A stretch of 64,000 bases of DNA. Origin: Amorphophallus konjac (lineage: Eukaryota; Streptophyta; Magnoliopsida; Alismatales; Araceae). The DNA lies in NCBI GenBank assembly GCA_022559845.1, contig CM040125.1:288782200-288846199 (forward strand). Reading direction: 5' to 3'. The first letter of the stretch is position 1; each line of letters starts with the position of its first letter. The notes beneath the pieces are model-generated. The model made no database searches. It had not been told where the DNA came from and saw nothing but the letters and a program-made list of their open reading frames with translations. This document shows, in pieces, positions 34,564 through 46,474 of this stretch. A program made the position numbers and the translations under genes.

Positions 34564-37500
34564 GCTGCCCCACCTTGGCGTCTGCTTTGCAAGGGAGCGA
34601 GACGAAATGGTATGAAATGAAATGGAGTGTAATGAAGTGGAATGAAGTGAAAGCGAACTAAAAAGTAGATGTCAAGGTGTGTTGAGACACGCAATTAACA
34701 TCACTTAATAGGAATTGATTCAAGAGCTCGAGATGAAGCAATCTTGGGGAGATTCAATGAAAAGCAACAATTGTTTGGATATAGAAGGAGGGTGCACGCG
34801 GGCACGAAGGAGATAAAAAGAGCGATCAACTTCCAGCGCGGTGGAAGTACACCAGGTCACAAACCTGTAGGTTTCACCATTGGGGAGCAGTTACTAGCCA
34901 ATGTGGACGTGCTACAGCCAATGTGGATTAAAGGAAAAAGATTGAAATAAGAGGATAGAAATCCAAACAAAGGAGTTTTCAAGGAAGTAGCCCAAAACGG
35001 CAACAAGACAAACTGAGGACACAATTCGGCGTGGAATATCTCTTATCTTGAAAATAATGATCAATTGACCTTAAAATGAGGTATCAGAATGATTTTCCAA
35101 TGTTAATTCAAAGGCGTACATGAATGCATGCTAGGTTTAAAGGGAAAATTGATGAAAATATAAGATAATCAAGGATAATACTATTAAGCTGCCCAGACTG
35201 AGTGAAGAAATCGATTTTATGAGCTGATACTAAGCTGAAGCCCATTTATCCGCTCACCAACTCGTAAAAGAGAACCATCATCCCCAATCTTGGACGACTC
35301 AACGGCATATCCGTATGACTAAGATTCCTCTGGAATCATCATCATTTTTGATGAAGGGGAAGTCAAATTCCAAATTTACCAAAGCCACATGATCTTTGAT
35401 ATAATCTAATAGTGTAGATAATATATAGTAAAATGCATACATGGGAGATGGTGATAGCAATAACCATTGGGGAACTGAGAAATTTAATGCGAGCACCGTC
35501 GGACTTGCGTAATGATGTCCGAACGGTGGGACCAAGGAAGCTTCTTCCTACGCTCAAAAGTTGATTAGCCAAGATATCATGAAGATAACAACCAACGAAT
35601 AAGCAATAAAGCATTTAAATTAAAGCATAGCATCAATAGCATGAATAGCATCATTTTCAACGTGGATAGAATAACATTAGAAGCATCAAGCATTTAACTC
35701 ATGTGAGGCATAGTATGAATAGTGTTGAAGCCGATAAAGCATCATTGTTTGTTTGTTGGTACGAGGATGACCATCTTGGCATATCATAAGATTTGGAGTT
35801 GAATGATCAAGATCAAGTAAAGCCTAGTGGCAGGAGTGATCAAGTGAAATAAGCAGGAGTTGATTAAAAAGATTTGGAGATGATCGATCAATTGATGCCC
35901 AGCATGGCGAAGCATGTTGATTAATATAGGGATGAATCGAAAAATTAATAGCAATGATCCAAGAGGACTCATCCCGAGTTCTTGGTCTTGTGAAAGTTGT
36001 TGTCCCTGCAAAAGGCACCTTTAGAAAATACAATGCAATTTTTTTTTGTTTTTAAAAATATTTGAAATATGCAAATTTGTATGGGTTTTAAAAAATATTT
36101 AAATTTTTGTAGATTTCTTAGAATTTTTTTTTTTGGATTTTGGAAAATATTTGACCTTTTTTATGGGTTTTGGTTTAGACTTTGCTAAGGCAACATCAAA
36201 GGATGTTTTTAAACCACTGGCTAGGGGTCCTCGTTCCCTCCCCTTTTGTTAAAAATTGCCCAAAGCAGAGCGTGCATAAGAAGGTGGCGCCCTATAACCG
36301 GCTACCCTTGGATAACGGTGCCCCTACCAAGGCCATACCCGACAAACACTCGATCTTAGAGGGAGAAGAGAAGAATAATTAGATATAAGCTTAATATTAG
36401 TTAAGAAGATATCGGGTTTTGACTTCCATCCATAGCACAACCCCTAGAGATTCGATCTGTTGCACCGGGGCTTTGTGTCATATCATTGAACCTTAAATCT
36501 CTTATAGGCACTTATACGATCGGGCTCATAACGTCCGACGGGAAAACTGTACTGCCCTCTTGCCATGCCAAAAATTTTGAAATTCCTTTGCTCATATATT
36601 TTTTTTTGATTTGACCATCATTCTTTCTTTTGGCGTCCTTTGGACTTGAGATGTATTACAATTGAACTTAAAATTTTGAGAGTAAGGTCATAATAGACTG
36701 CCCCTATTTGAGACTTCCTCTTGTCTGGGTGTGCTTAAGTTGGTTGTTTTTGCCCATAATATCTCTATCCTCATATTTCAACCGAGCAGAGAAAAGGAAA
36801 AGACTTTGTATCCTTGAGCATGGCCCAAGTAGCAATGGTGTTCTACCGAGGGAGACGGCTAAGGACTCTGTGAAGTGTGTGCGGTGCCCAGCTAAGGGTT
36901 GCCCTTAATGAGCTGGGAGAGAATGCCGAACTCCCAGCGTGGGGTTCTTATAGCTAAATTATTGCATAGCAGGCCTAAAGACTCTTTTTGACATTGACTT
37001 AATTAAACAAAAGTTGAAGATAAGGGTCTAAAACAACTACTCTTAATCATGTTAAGAAGCACTTCATTTTGAAAACCATGCGTGAATAAGGTGATGAAAA
37101 TGCATAAGAATGCAAACTTATGCAAACATATTACCTTGCGACCTTTGTAGAAGCAGCTGTCGAAGGTGATCTTGATGAATGTGGGATTTACAGTCCTCTT
37201 TTGGCATATAAGAAAGGATAGCAAAGATTTGAAAGTGGCTTAACAAGAGAGAGCGGTATCTAAACTAGACTTAGAAGAATAACGATAAAAGGAAAAGAGG
37301 TGTGGGCTAGAACGCCCTCATTAAGGTGCAGAGACCCTGATCGCATGAAAGGTCTACAGAAGGAGAGGGAAATCAAGTGGAAGAATGAGGACTAAAGCCT
37401 CGAAAATAGTGGGAGAAAGGGCAGATGCCCAAAGCAGTGGATGTGGAAGAGGTCAGTGTTCACATGTTTTTCCCACCTTCCTCCTTTCTCTTGCCTGCCT

Positions 37501-37900
37501 TTTCTAAAATTAAAATATAAAGACAAGCGGTATGAAGGAAGAGAGGAAGGATAGACAAATGTGTGATTGTGATCGCCACCAAGGTTCCGAAATGTAAAGA
37601 AAATACACCCGTACCTTGGCAAAGGGAGACACTCGCCTGTGAATCAGCACTGCAGAAATAGGTGGCTCTGGAAGAACCACCCTATGATTCAGACGACCGC
37701 TCGATAGACCATCGAAGAGCGTTGGGATGGACGCGGGATGAAGAACTGTGGGCAGCATAACGGTCGGGATGACGCCGCAGAAGGATGTAGAACGGTGCAG
37801 AAGAATCCGCTCTACGCTTCAAACGGACAGGAAGATGACCGCTCAATACCACCAGGGCTTAAGCTCTAGAATCCGAACCTCCACCCCTTCCGGCCGGCTA
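34564..37900. other. Non-coding interior of the 12 kb element, PPT-proximal part
   Basis: The first bases form the purine-rich tract on the minus strand next to the LTR. A T-rich stretch occupies about 36028-36175. The remainder has only short open frames without motifs. Nothing else is supported. Confidence 0.45.
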
Positions 37901-39230
37901 GAGGGGATGGGACTCGTGCTAGTACGATGCTGACCGGCAAAACACAATGTAAAACTCAAAAGAAAACCCAAGATCAGAACTGTGAAGTGTAGTAACTATA
38001 AGAACAAACGAAAATAGACATAATAAATCGGAATGTGGATACCTGGGAGTTTTTAAACCCCTGGGGGGCGTGGAAAAATAATAGGAGGGTGTGTGTATGA
38101 CGTGCAAGAGTGAAAAACATGGGGAAAAGAGTGAAGAAAATGATGCATGCAATGAAGAAAAGAATGGTGGGACTATTAAAACAAAGACTCAAAAAATGAA
38201 TACTCCCTGAACCGGAGGCCTGAGTGGACGTAGAAGGCCTCGCTCCCTGACTGTAGGTCACTCGAAAATGTGGCAGAGCTTCGCCGATGACCTTAGATCT
38301 CCCCCCTTTCAAAGCCTAGACTAAGGGTCCTATTTATAGAGCCCATAAACCTAGCCTCGAAATTAGGGTTTCTAGTGAAAATTAGGTCGAGACAATAACA
38401 TAAAAACTATAGATAAATGACTTCTCTTCCACCAAGATCGTACGGAATCTCATTTGGTTGAGAAACCACAGAGAAAATGGTGGGATAAGTCAAGGGTTCA
38501 ACCATGGGCCGGAGAGAGAAAATTCATTAAAGTCTCAGGAATCGGGCCATTAAGCGGTCGCGCGATAGGCCGCCCAACCTATTGCACGGTCTATTGCTTG
38601 ACCGTTCAAGCTTGTCGGTGGAAATTAAATAAATAAAAAAATAATCTAAACATCCATCGAAATGACCGACTATTTCACTGTTGGACTGTTATGGATTGAA
38701 CGGTCTACCACTAGACCACTCAACAAATAGGGCGGCTCGGGTCCAACCGTGTAGGCCTTGTCGGTGATAAATCCAAAAAAATAGATAAATAGATAATTAT
38801 CAAAAAGATGCAATGAAATTAGGACTCTGGGAATTGGACAGCTAAGTACAAACTGTACAATGGGTTTGGACGGCTATACTCAGACCGTGCAAAAGTTTGT
38901 CAGTGGAAATCCAGAAAATCACCTAAATATCCATTAAATAGCTGAGCAGCTCACCCTAACAGCCTAGAGACTGGACGGTCGGGCGATCGATCGTGCCAAG
39001 GTTGGGCACTTGAAATTGATAATTAAGCAAAATCAAGGCCCATTAAGCCCTGAATTGAAGCAGACCAAGCCAGGGAGGGAGGTACCCATAAAATAGGCCC
39101 AAAGACATGCCTGAAAAAGGCCCAATGAGCAATGGACAACTTGAGGCATCAATAAATGGTGGTAAAAGGAATGACTCAACTTATCGATAAAAAATGGGTG
39201 TCAATAGTCGGGTCAAACACGGGATCAGGA
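37900..39230 (-). repeat. Probable LTR-like remnant with minus-strand TATA box
   Basis: TATAAATA on the minus strand at 38331-38338, a purine-rich AAAGGGGGGAGATC (minus, about 38298-38311) and scattered GGTC/GACCG words (38550-39000) give the look of an LTR. No second copy or clear termini were found, so it may equally be promoter-like interior sequence of the 12 kb element. Confidence 0.35.
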
Positions 39231-39239
39231 GGAATTAAG

Positions 39240-39960
39240 AGGAGAAACTGATAGATAGAAAGAGGCGGATCTGGAGGGTCCAGAGGTGAAGGAGGAGAAT
39301 TATGATGGGAAGAAGAATCCGAAGGTTCCGGAGGGGGAAAATCCCGAGGGACGCGATGCCTTGGGAAATGGTATGGAAAAAGATGATTGAAGAGGAAGAA
39401 AAGAATGAAGGACGCGATGTCCTAGAAGAGTAGGAGGACAAATCGGAAGAAATAGAGGAGGTCCGGAGGCTCCAGAGGGATAAGATGGAAAGGGGCGCGA
39501 TGCCCGTTGTGGAGAGATAGAAAATCCGTGGATTTTGGAGGAAGACAAAGAGAAGGGACGCGATGCCCTAGGAAGGGAGAAAGGTGATCCGGGGGTTCCG
39601 GAAGAGGAAGGTGAAAATGGGCGCGATGCCCTGGGAAATCTGGAGGTTCTGCAAGGAGAAAATAAAAGGGGGCGCGATACCCTAAAAAGTCCAAAGGTTT
39701 CGGAGGGATAATGTAGAACGGGGCACGATGCCCGGAAAGAATAATGGAGGGGGCACGAAGCCCTGGTGAGATAGATAATGAGTTCGGAAGGTCTGGGGAA
39801 GAAGATAGAAAGGGGCGCGATGCCCTGGGAGGAGAAGAGGATCCGAAAATCCCATGAGGAAAGAGTAAGGAAGGGCGCGATGCCCGGTGAGAATGGAGAG
39901 ACGTAAGAAAGGGTCTGGAGGTTCTGGAAGAAGAGGAAGATACGGGTCTAGAAACCCGGG
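39240..39960. repeat. Minisatellite, unit about 55-60 bp
   Basis: GGGCGCGATGCCC words recur about every 55-65 bp at roughly 39350, 39410, 39490, 39555, 39620, 39670, 39720, 39810 and 39870, separated by GGAGGTTCCGGA-like and AGGAGGA-type purine-rich text. On the minus strand the units give a repeated GHRAPF-like peptide, but no continuous conserved frame is visible. Confidence 0.75.
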
Positions 39961-40070
39961 AAAGGAGGAGTGCAAATGGATGCAATGCCGTGAATGCAAT
40001 GGATGCATGGAATGCAAGGGGTGCATGTTATGTAAAGAATGCATGGAATGAGAGAATGAGATCCTCTTCC

Positions 40071-40712
40071 TCACCCATGGAGTGGCCCAATAATGTAAGA
40101 TTGCCCACCCCTCCATGGTAAGCAAGGTGCCCGACCAAATAGCTCAAGAAGTGGAAATAGCACCCACAAGCTCTCATTAGAAGGATGTGTTATTATGATG
40201 CAAGAAGAAAATCCCTTAGGAAATCGTATGACAATGGAGTGCGGGGTAATGAGAGCATTGAAACAGTATCGACAAATGAGCAAGGTAAAAATGGTAAAAG
40301 GTCGATATGGCATCAACTTGGAAGAATTTATCATAGTGAGCCTTGATGGAGACTTCTCAAATATGCCCGGCTCAAGAATGCGGATTGGCATCCGATAAAT
40401 GAACTCTTGAATCTTGAACAACATAACTGTGGCCAAATCCTTCTTGTCCGGCTCTTGATCATCCTCAGCACATGTGCTTGTAGAAATATACCCACTCCGA
40501 GTGGTAGAGGAAGGTGAGGCGGAGGGCTTAGTGGATGGTGGAGATTCGATGGAAGGTGTTGGTGGAAGGATAAGTGGAAGCGAAGGTTGAAACACGTCGG
40601 GCTTCTCCCCTAGCTTGGAAGCAAATGGGGTTGCGTCAAGTGCAAAAATATGTAAATTTTGCTCAGGATTAGCCACGGGTTCATGTGGTGGTTTAGGTGA
40701 AGGGGTAGACAA
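40071..40712 (-). CDS. Hypothetical protein of the 12 kb element
   Basis: A 213-codon open frame. The first 85 residues are Pro/Ser-rich (for example LPLILPPTPSIESPPST). A short acidic patch (AEDDQEPDKKDL) follows, and then a hydrophobic and basic C-terminal half with several Ile/Phe/Leu-rich stretches. No family was recognised. It overlaps the downstream end of another open frame (40693-41388) in a different frame. It may be the distal part of the proline-rich frame after a frameshift. Confidence 0.3.
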   Translation of the reverse strand: MSTPSPKPPHEPVANPEQNLHIFALDATPFASKLGEKPDVFQPSLPLILPPTPSIESPPSTKPSASPSSTTRSGYISTSTCAEDDQEPDKKDLATVMLFKIQEFIYRMPIRILEPGIFEKSPSRLTMINSSKLMPYRPFTIFTLLICRYCFNALITPHSIVIRFPKGFSSCIIITHPSNESLWVLFPLLELFGRAPCLPWRGGQSYIIGPLHG

Positions 40713-40993
40713 AGTGAGGTTCGGTGTAATTGGCTTTGGGGTTCAGCGGGTGGTTGGGCGGTGGCCGATGGTATGGAGGTAAGCTCGGATGGCTTAGCGG
40801 AGGTTCATAATGTGGTTTTTGGAGGTGTAATGGAGGGAGGTTTAGTGCGCAAAAAGCGTCGGATTTTGGTGGGGCGAGAGGTTTGAAAGGTAATGGAAGG
40901 ATCATGATGCGCCGGCATGGGTGATTGGAGTATCGACCAATCATCATAACACTAATTGGTTTGGTAAATGGGGTTGGGGATGGTGGCATCGTC

Positions 40994-42427
40994 CTAAGCA
41001 GGGCGTTCATCGGGTAGCATTGGGGGGAGTGGGAAACGAAGGAAACTCGGAGTGGGTTTCTCTTGAAGAACTTTAACATCTTGTACAGGCTCCAACTCTT
41101 CATAAAGAACTTCCAATTCTTCATTATCATTAAACTCAAGTCGACGCCGTGGTGGAGGCGTAATGATGGGTGATAACGGAATGTAATGTGGAGGATTTTG
41201 TGAAAGATTTGGCGAATATGAATGTGGAGGCGGAGGGTCATAATATTATGAAAAATTTTGTGGAGGTAAATGCGGAGGCGAAAGGTCATGATATTGTGAA
41301 AAATTTTGTGGAGGTGAATATGAAGGCGGATGGGCATATGAATTAATGGGATGAATGGGAGGAGAGCGGTCGGCGTCCACTTGATCATTATAACTTATTG
41401 AAACATTTTGCCCACTATCATAGATGATGCCATCGTCTCTCCTCTCCTTCCATTCTTTTTCCATCTTAGTGATGTTCTTCATAAAAGCATGAAGAGGATT
41501 GACTTGAGGAGGAGGAAGAGCGGGTTGCGAGCTCGTAACCCTCTTTAATTGTTCGTCCATCGAAGCAATTTTATCGAGAAGAGTTTATTGGAGGGGTGTA
41601 ACATGCAAAGTAGAGGGTTGGCATGATTGCCTTGGAGGAGTGGCATGACATAAAGACCATGGGGGAGGGTTAATGGGCTGGCCCATAGAAGGACCCAGAC
41701 GGGCCGGGTTGTAAGGAATGCATGGGCCTTGGGGCCGTGGAGGAGAAGGAATAGAAGGAGGTGGGTGATGGACCACCCGATGAGAAATATGTGTAGAAGA
41801 AGGATGGGAAGAGGGAGGCGGGTAATGGGCCACCCGAGTAGGACTAGAAAGAGGTGGGTGATGGGCCACCCGAGCGGGAGTGTGAATCAAATAAGGTGAT
41901 GGGTGATGTGCCACCCGGGTATGAGATGACGAAGGTGGGTGATGGGCCACCCATGGGGAATTGGAAGGAGGTTGAGATGGAGATGCACCCTCAACAAAAG
42001 CCTTAAGGGCTTAGATTTGTTGAGGGGTGAGATGATCTAATGCATGAAGGACTTGGGAAACCTTCTCGTCATGCGAAGGAGACGGTCCCGGGGAAATAGT
42101 GGCTCGCGAAGGATTCAAGGGACCATGAGATTGGACATTGCCCATGGGTCGGGCAAGACCATAGGAGTTGGGACGTGGTCCCTTTGGCAAATTATGGTGA
42201 GAATTATGGGATTGAGGATCATAAGATGTGCCAGGTTGAACATCCTCATGAATGTAGGTTGAATTAGGCATGTTGATTTTATTATCAATGTGCAACATTA
42301 TGCAAACAAACAATGGTTCAATCAAAGCAATTTGCAAAGAATAGCAAACAAGTTGAATGTTTATGCTTGATTTTTGTTTATTTGAACCTTGGTGAATAAA
42401 GATTTTAACAAAGTTTATGTAATTCAC
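40994..42427 (-). pseudogene. Proline-rich gag-position frame of the 12 kb element, three stops
   Basis: One reading frame of 478 codons runs from ATG at 42427 to TAG at 40994-40996, interrupted only at about 42011, 41585 and 41246. It lies where gag would be, downstream of the PBS. It contains repeated RVAHHPP units (about 41950-41740), a Lys/Glu-rich helical part (FMKNITKMEKEWKERRDDG, about 41490-41430), NFSQYHD/PPHLPPQNFS repeats and an acidic end (FNDNEELEVLYEELEP). No zinc knuckle or capsid motif was found. It may code for a structural protein packaged in trans; this is inference. Confidence 0.5.
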
Positions 42428-43320
42428 ACAAGGTAGAAACCTAGTTTCAATATGGATTTTGCTTCAATGCCAACTAGATGCACGCTCTCACCACGAATAG
42501 GCCAACTAAACTCGGGACTTCAAAGATACAACCAGCCCAAGCTTCCGTGAGAGAACCACAGGTGCGGGGATTTACGGAGGCCTTGGTTTAGGATATTCCA
42601 GTTCAAAGAGACGGAGTGCTCAATGGAGGATCCTTCATTGACCAAGAGGGGGTATAGTATCCTAGAAGTGTGGGGAGAGGAGGTCTCCCAAGCCAAATGC
42701 AATATGAATGCAAAACTAATGAAAAATAATAGAAATATGAATGTATGAACAGGAATATGTAAGAATGATGCAAAACAACTCATACAAGAAGAATTATGTG
42801 AAAAACATAGGAAATTGACACCCTAACAGGTGCCACCAATTCCTGAAAGGGCGCCCTCTATGTTGGCGCCAATTCTGTTACTTTATTATTTCTTTAATGG
42901 GCACCCAGCTGATGGGCACCAATTCCAATTTTTTTTAAATGGGGCAAGGAATTGGCGCTCTTATAGCTACCACCAAATGGGGAATTGGCGCCCTCTTTAT
43001 GGGCGCTAATTCCCTATCTCCCAGAACCTGCAAAAATGGCCAGAGAGCTAGGGCAATGAAAATAACAATGGAAAAAGAGGGAGAAACAGTCACATACTCC
43101 AAACATGGATCATGGCAATCAAGCATGAACATGAAATAAAGCATAGGATGCTCATTTTTTTTAAGAGATGGATTGATAAATGGAATTTCTAAAAATCTAT
43201 CAAACTAACAATCACTTTGGGAGAGTGCTGCGTGGAGCACAAAAGGAGGTGCACCGTGGGTGCACGGGGAGATGGCACACGTGGGTGCCCAAGCGGAAGG
43301 GTAATCAAAAGAAAAATAAA
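42428..43320 (-). other. Leader region of the 12 kb element
   Basis: Between the PBS and the proline-rich frame no coding sequence is evident. GGCGCCAATT or similar words occur about six times between 42820 and 43016, echoing those in the LTR. This is where an RNA packaging signal would be expected. Confidence 0.4.
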
Positions 43321-43343
43321 AGGTGTCCCACCGTGATCGCCAA
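43321..43343 (-). other. Primer-binding site of the 12 kb element
   Basis: The minus strand reads TTGGCGATCACGGTGGGACA... within 1-2 bp of the LTR. The TGG start fits pairing with a tRNA CCA end. The primer is not initiator Met-tRNA, and its identity was not settled. Confidence 0.6.
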
Positions 43344-43344
43344 T

Positions 43345-44960
43345 TTATAGATTATAAGAAAATCCACTTAGAAAATAAGAAATAATAAAGCTATGAAAAG
43401 AATGGGGAAAGGGATAGAAAAGGGGACCATGCGTGGATGCTAAGGGGAAAGGTGATCGCCAGAGAAACATGGGCCTCAAAAGATATAAAAATAAATATAA
43501 AGGAGGGATCACGAATAAATACCTTTTAAAGCGTGGGAGATGTGAGTGCACTTTCTCTTCCTATCAGTCGGCCAATGAAGAGAGTTATTATTTAGCTTGA
43601 TTACCCTTGCAAAATAGATAAACATCAACAAAAAGATTTGATTAGAGATCAAGTGTGTACTATCAAATCCATAATATGAATATAAAGAATGAAGAGTATG
43701 GACTAGAACACACCTTATTGGGTGTTGGCCCTTAAACCCCTATGCAAAGCGTGGGTAAAAGATGATGTATGATGAAAAGGAGTGTGCAAGTGTTGCACTA
43801 AGGGAGATTCTCAACGTGGTTGAGATGATGAAAAGAATAATAAAATATGATGAATGAACATGAATATGCGCAAAAGAAAAGAGTAAGGGAAAAATAAGGG
43901 CTTATTGGTTTTCTCCAATTGGGGCTTCAAAGGATGAAGATCTCCTTAGGATGAGGCTTTAAGCATGTGGGAGTCTCCTCCTTGAGCTTCCGATCCGGCA
44001 GCACCTCCCCTTGAATTAATGTTGATACCTTAAACACAAAGGAGGGAAGGGTACTATTTATAGAGCCAAAATTTGGAGTTTAATCCAAGAGAAATTAGGA
44101 AAATATGTTTAAGTTGGATTTGGAAAAAGATAAACATTGGCCATGTGTCCTTTCAGCCTTAGAAACCTTTAGGATCCTTTCCAAAGTGAAAAGGAAGCTC
44201 AAAACGGAGAAAGAAGGAGGTTGTGCCGGAGTTGGGAATTCTACAAGAAATGGTGACCTTGCAGACGATCGCTATCTAAAAGGGCGGCAGACGGAAGCGT
44301 CACCAATTCTAAGGCATTTCGAGATGGATTAGGACTTTCTGAAATTTAAAAGGAATTGGCGACCATGAGATGGTCGCTAATTAGAAATTAATACGAGTTT
44401 CGGACGAAGTTAAAAGCTCAAAATATAGCAAGGAAGTTGGCAACTTTCCACACGGGTGCCCATTTATGAAATAGCGACCTTCTAGATACTCGTGAAATAA
44501 AAAATAATCCAATTTCAACTTAAAATATGAAAAAAAGAATTGGCGACCTTTCGAACAGTCGCTATTTAAAGAATTGGCGACTTTCAGAGTGTCATCAATT
44601 CATAAATCTCGAAAAATGGATCAAGCATAATCTGCAGGGAATGGGCGCCCATGACCTTGGCACCAATTGGAATGGGTGCCCAAGCCATGGGTGCCAATTC
44701 CAAGAATGGGCACTCACTGGCTGGGCGCCCATTAAATGGCGGCCGGGTCCCTGCCATTAATTAGAAAAAGGCCCCGAAAAATGGAGAAAAAGCTCAGAAA
44801 AATTTGGAAAAATAAGAAAACATGTGGAAAAGCTAGAGAAAGTTGAATATTCAATAAAAATGAGAAAAAGAACTAAAATAACTCGATTTGAGGGTCAAAT
44901 GGGGTATCGTAGCGTGATAGGAGATATGCTTAAAATGATGTCAATTTTTGCGTGTCTACA
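43345..44960 (-). repeat. 5' LTR of the 12 kb element
   Basis: About 1616 bp, matching 32955-34563. TATAAATA on the minus strand lies at 44055-44062. The inner terminus (plus strand TTATAGATTATAAG) has lost the expected TG that the other copy has (TGTATATTATAAG). Confidence 0.85.
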
Positions 44961-44963
44961 GCT

Positions 44964-46400
44964 ATGCCGATCCGCTTCAGCGACTTTTGCCCAGTTGTTG
45001 GTTTCCCCAACTTCCTTGGGGTCATGTTCTTGAATCTCTTGGAGATCTAGGAGGACGAGCCCGTCACCCCCACGGAGGAGACACTTGAGGAAATGAAGGC
45101 GGTGGGTTACTTCATCCACCACATTGATGCAAGGAAAAAGCGCACTCCAGCTGCCAGGAGGGCAGCTAAGAAGACTACTGGTACACTGCAAGGCCGGATA
45201 CCCACCTCGGGCAAATCCGTTATGATCGGAGGAGTCCGGGTATTTCTGAATGGCCGCCAGGCCACCATTCTGCCCGACAGGGTGATCCCAACAGTACCGG
45301 TGCGCAATCGGTCCCACGCACTGGCCTAAAGAAAAGTGGACCACCCCAGGTCCAAATAGAAGTAAGGGTCGGCCCCGAAGCTGACAAAGTTCAAACAAGT
45401 ATGGGTGCCCAAGCGACGGGCCCCAACCCCAATCCAACTAGAGCCCGTCAAGAGTGATAGGCTCGAGAAAAGAGAAGAAGTTGAATAAGAGAAAACTGAG
45501 ACACTGGTGCAAGTATCTCGAAGACCAGCCTTCTGCACTCATGGCCGACATGCAAATATTTATTCAAATGATGGGAGGTACGGTGAGAGCTCCGAGTAGA
45601 AGCGCCTTACGTACAAACCACCGGCACATGTTCGAGTGCCATCTCCAATGGTCTGCCCCACTAATGTGCAAGACGATATCACTCAGGCCGTACGAGGATA
45701 CCTCCATGGCCTCGGAAACACCCTCTTGGGAACATAGCTGCTCTTAGAAGCCGTAAATGATGTGGAAAAGAACTAGGAGTGACTAGTCAACCCGGAAGAC
45801 AGTAAGAAGGCGGAGTCGGGATGCTATGGGCCACCCCTCCGTGAAGAAGCTGCGCTGAGAATCTCGGTGTTTGACAGGTTAACTTTCCCTAGACAGTCAA
45901 CTAGGAAGGTGACCCGAAGAAATAAGAAGCTACAAGTGTACACATGCAATATGGCCGGAGTGGCCGGTCATTACGGAGCCCTCCCTAAAGACCAAGAAGA
46001 AGTGACCAGGCTTGCTGATAGGCCAGGTCTCGTCACCAGAAGAAGAAGAGCCGTGACTGAGATAATACAAGTCCTCACTAGCGAAACAACCTTAGATGTG
46101 GTCACCATGGCGGCAAACATAATCACCACCGAAGATGAAGGAGAGAGAGTAGCACCTTCTCTAGATACTCCGCTGCAAGGGGGAGGTCAAGCTCCCGGCT
46201 CATCCACCCGTGATCTAGCAATGATGATGTTGCTCCAAGCCTACAAGCAGGAGATTGAAGCTCTAAAAAGGCAAGTGATCAATTTGACCATGCACACTTT
46301 TGTCTCGAAGTAGGTTGAAGCCCCTCAAGAAATTTCCCGGGGAGGTGCTGATGAATTTGAGGGCTCGCCCCAAATGACGGCTTCTCAGTGAATTCCCAAC
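44964..46400 (+). pseudogene. N-terminal region of a gypsy gag polyprotein (probably Tat-like), many stops
   Basis: One frame runs from 44964 to about 46400, interrupted by about ten stops but with no clear frame change. Recognisable coding texture includes VGYFIHHIDARKKRTPAARR (from about 45102), KQVWVPKRRAPTP (about 45395) and SVFDRLTFPRQSTRK (45864-45908). A coiled-coil-like stretch MMLLQAYKQEIEALKRQV (about 46225-46277) precedes Gag. I know no function for the N-terminal part. It joins the gag core after one frame change near 46400-46470. Confidence 0.55.
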
Positions 46401-46474
46401 TATACTGGGGCACGGCCCCATGAACTCCTCCGGCTCCTCAACACCAAGGCACCACCACGGTACCTCCAGTAACG

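Larger units (their letters stand above)
32955..44960 (-). mobile_element. 12 kb non-autonomous LTR element without polymerase
   Basis: LTRs at 32955-34563 and 43345-44960 are flanked by the perfect duplication GCTAT (32950-32954 and 44961-44965). On the minus strand the LTR starts TGTAGACACGC. A PBS (minus strand TTGGCGATCACGG...) adjoins the right LTR and a purine-rich tract (CAAGGTGGGGCAGC) adjoins the left one, so the element is minus. The 8.8 kb interior has a proline-rich broken frame, a second hypothetical frame and a minisatellite, but no protease, RT, RNase H or integrase. The family was not recognised; a Tat-related gypsy origin is possible from the PBS type. Confidence 0.85.

Noticed and set aside
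39240..39960. CRISPR array
   Set aside because: This is plant nuclear DNA. The units are long and degenerate with similar 'spacers', and there are no cas genes.
39422..39985. 187-codon frame with repeated GHRAPF-like units as a repeat protein
   Set aside because: It is the translation of a minisatellite; neighbouring frames are also open and unit length is not always a multiple of three.
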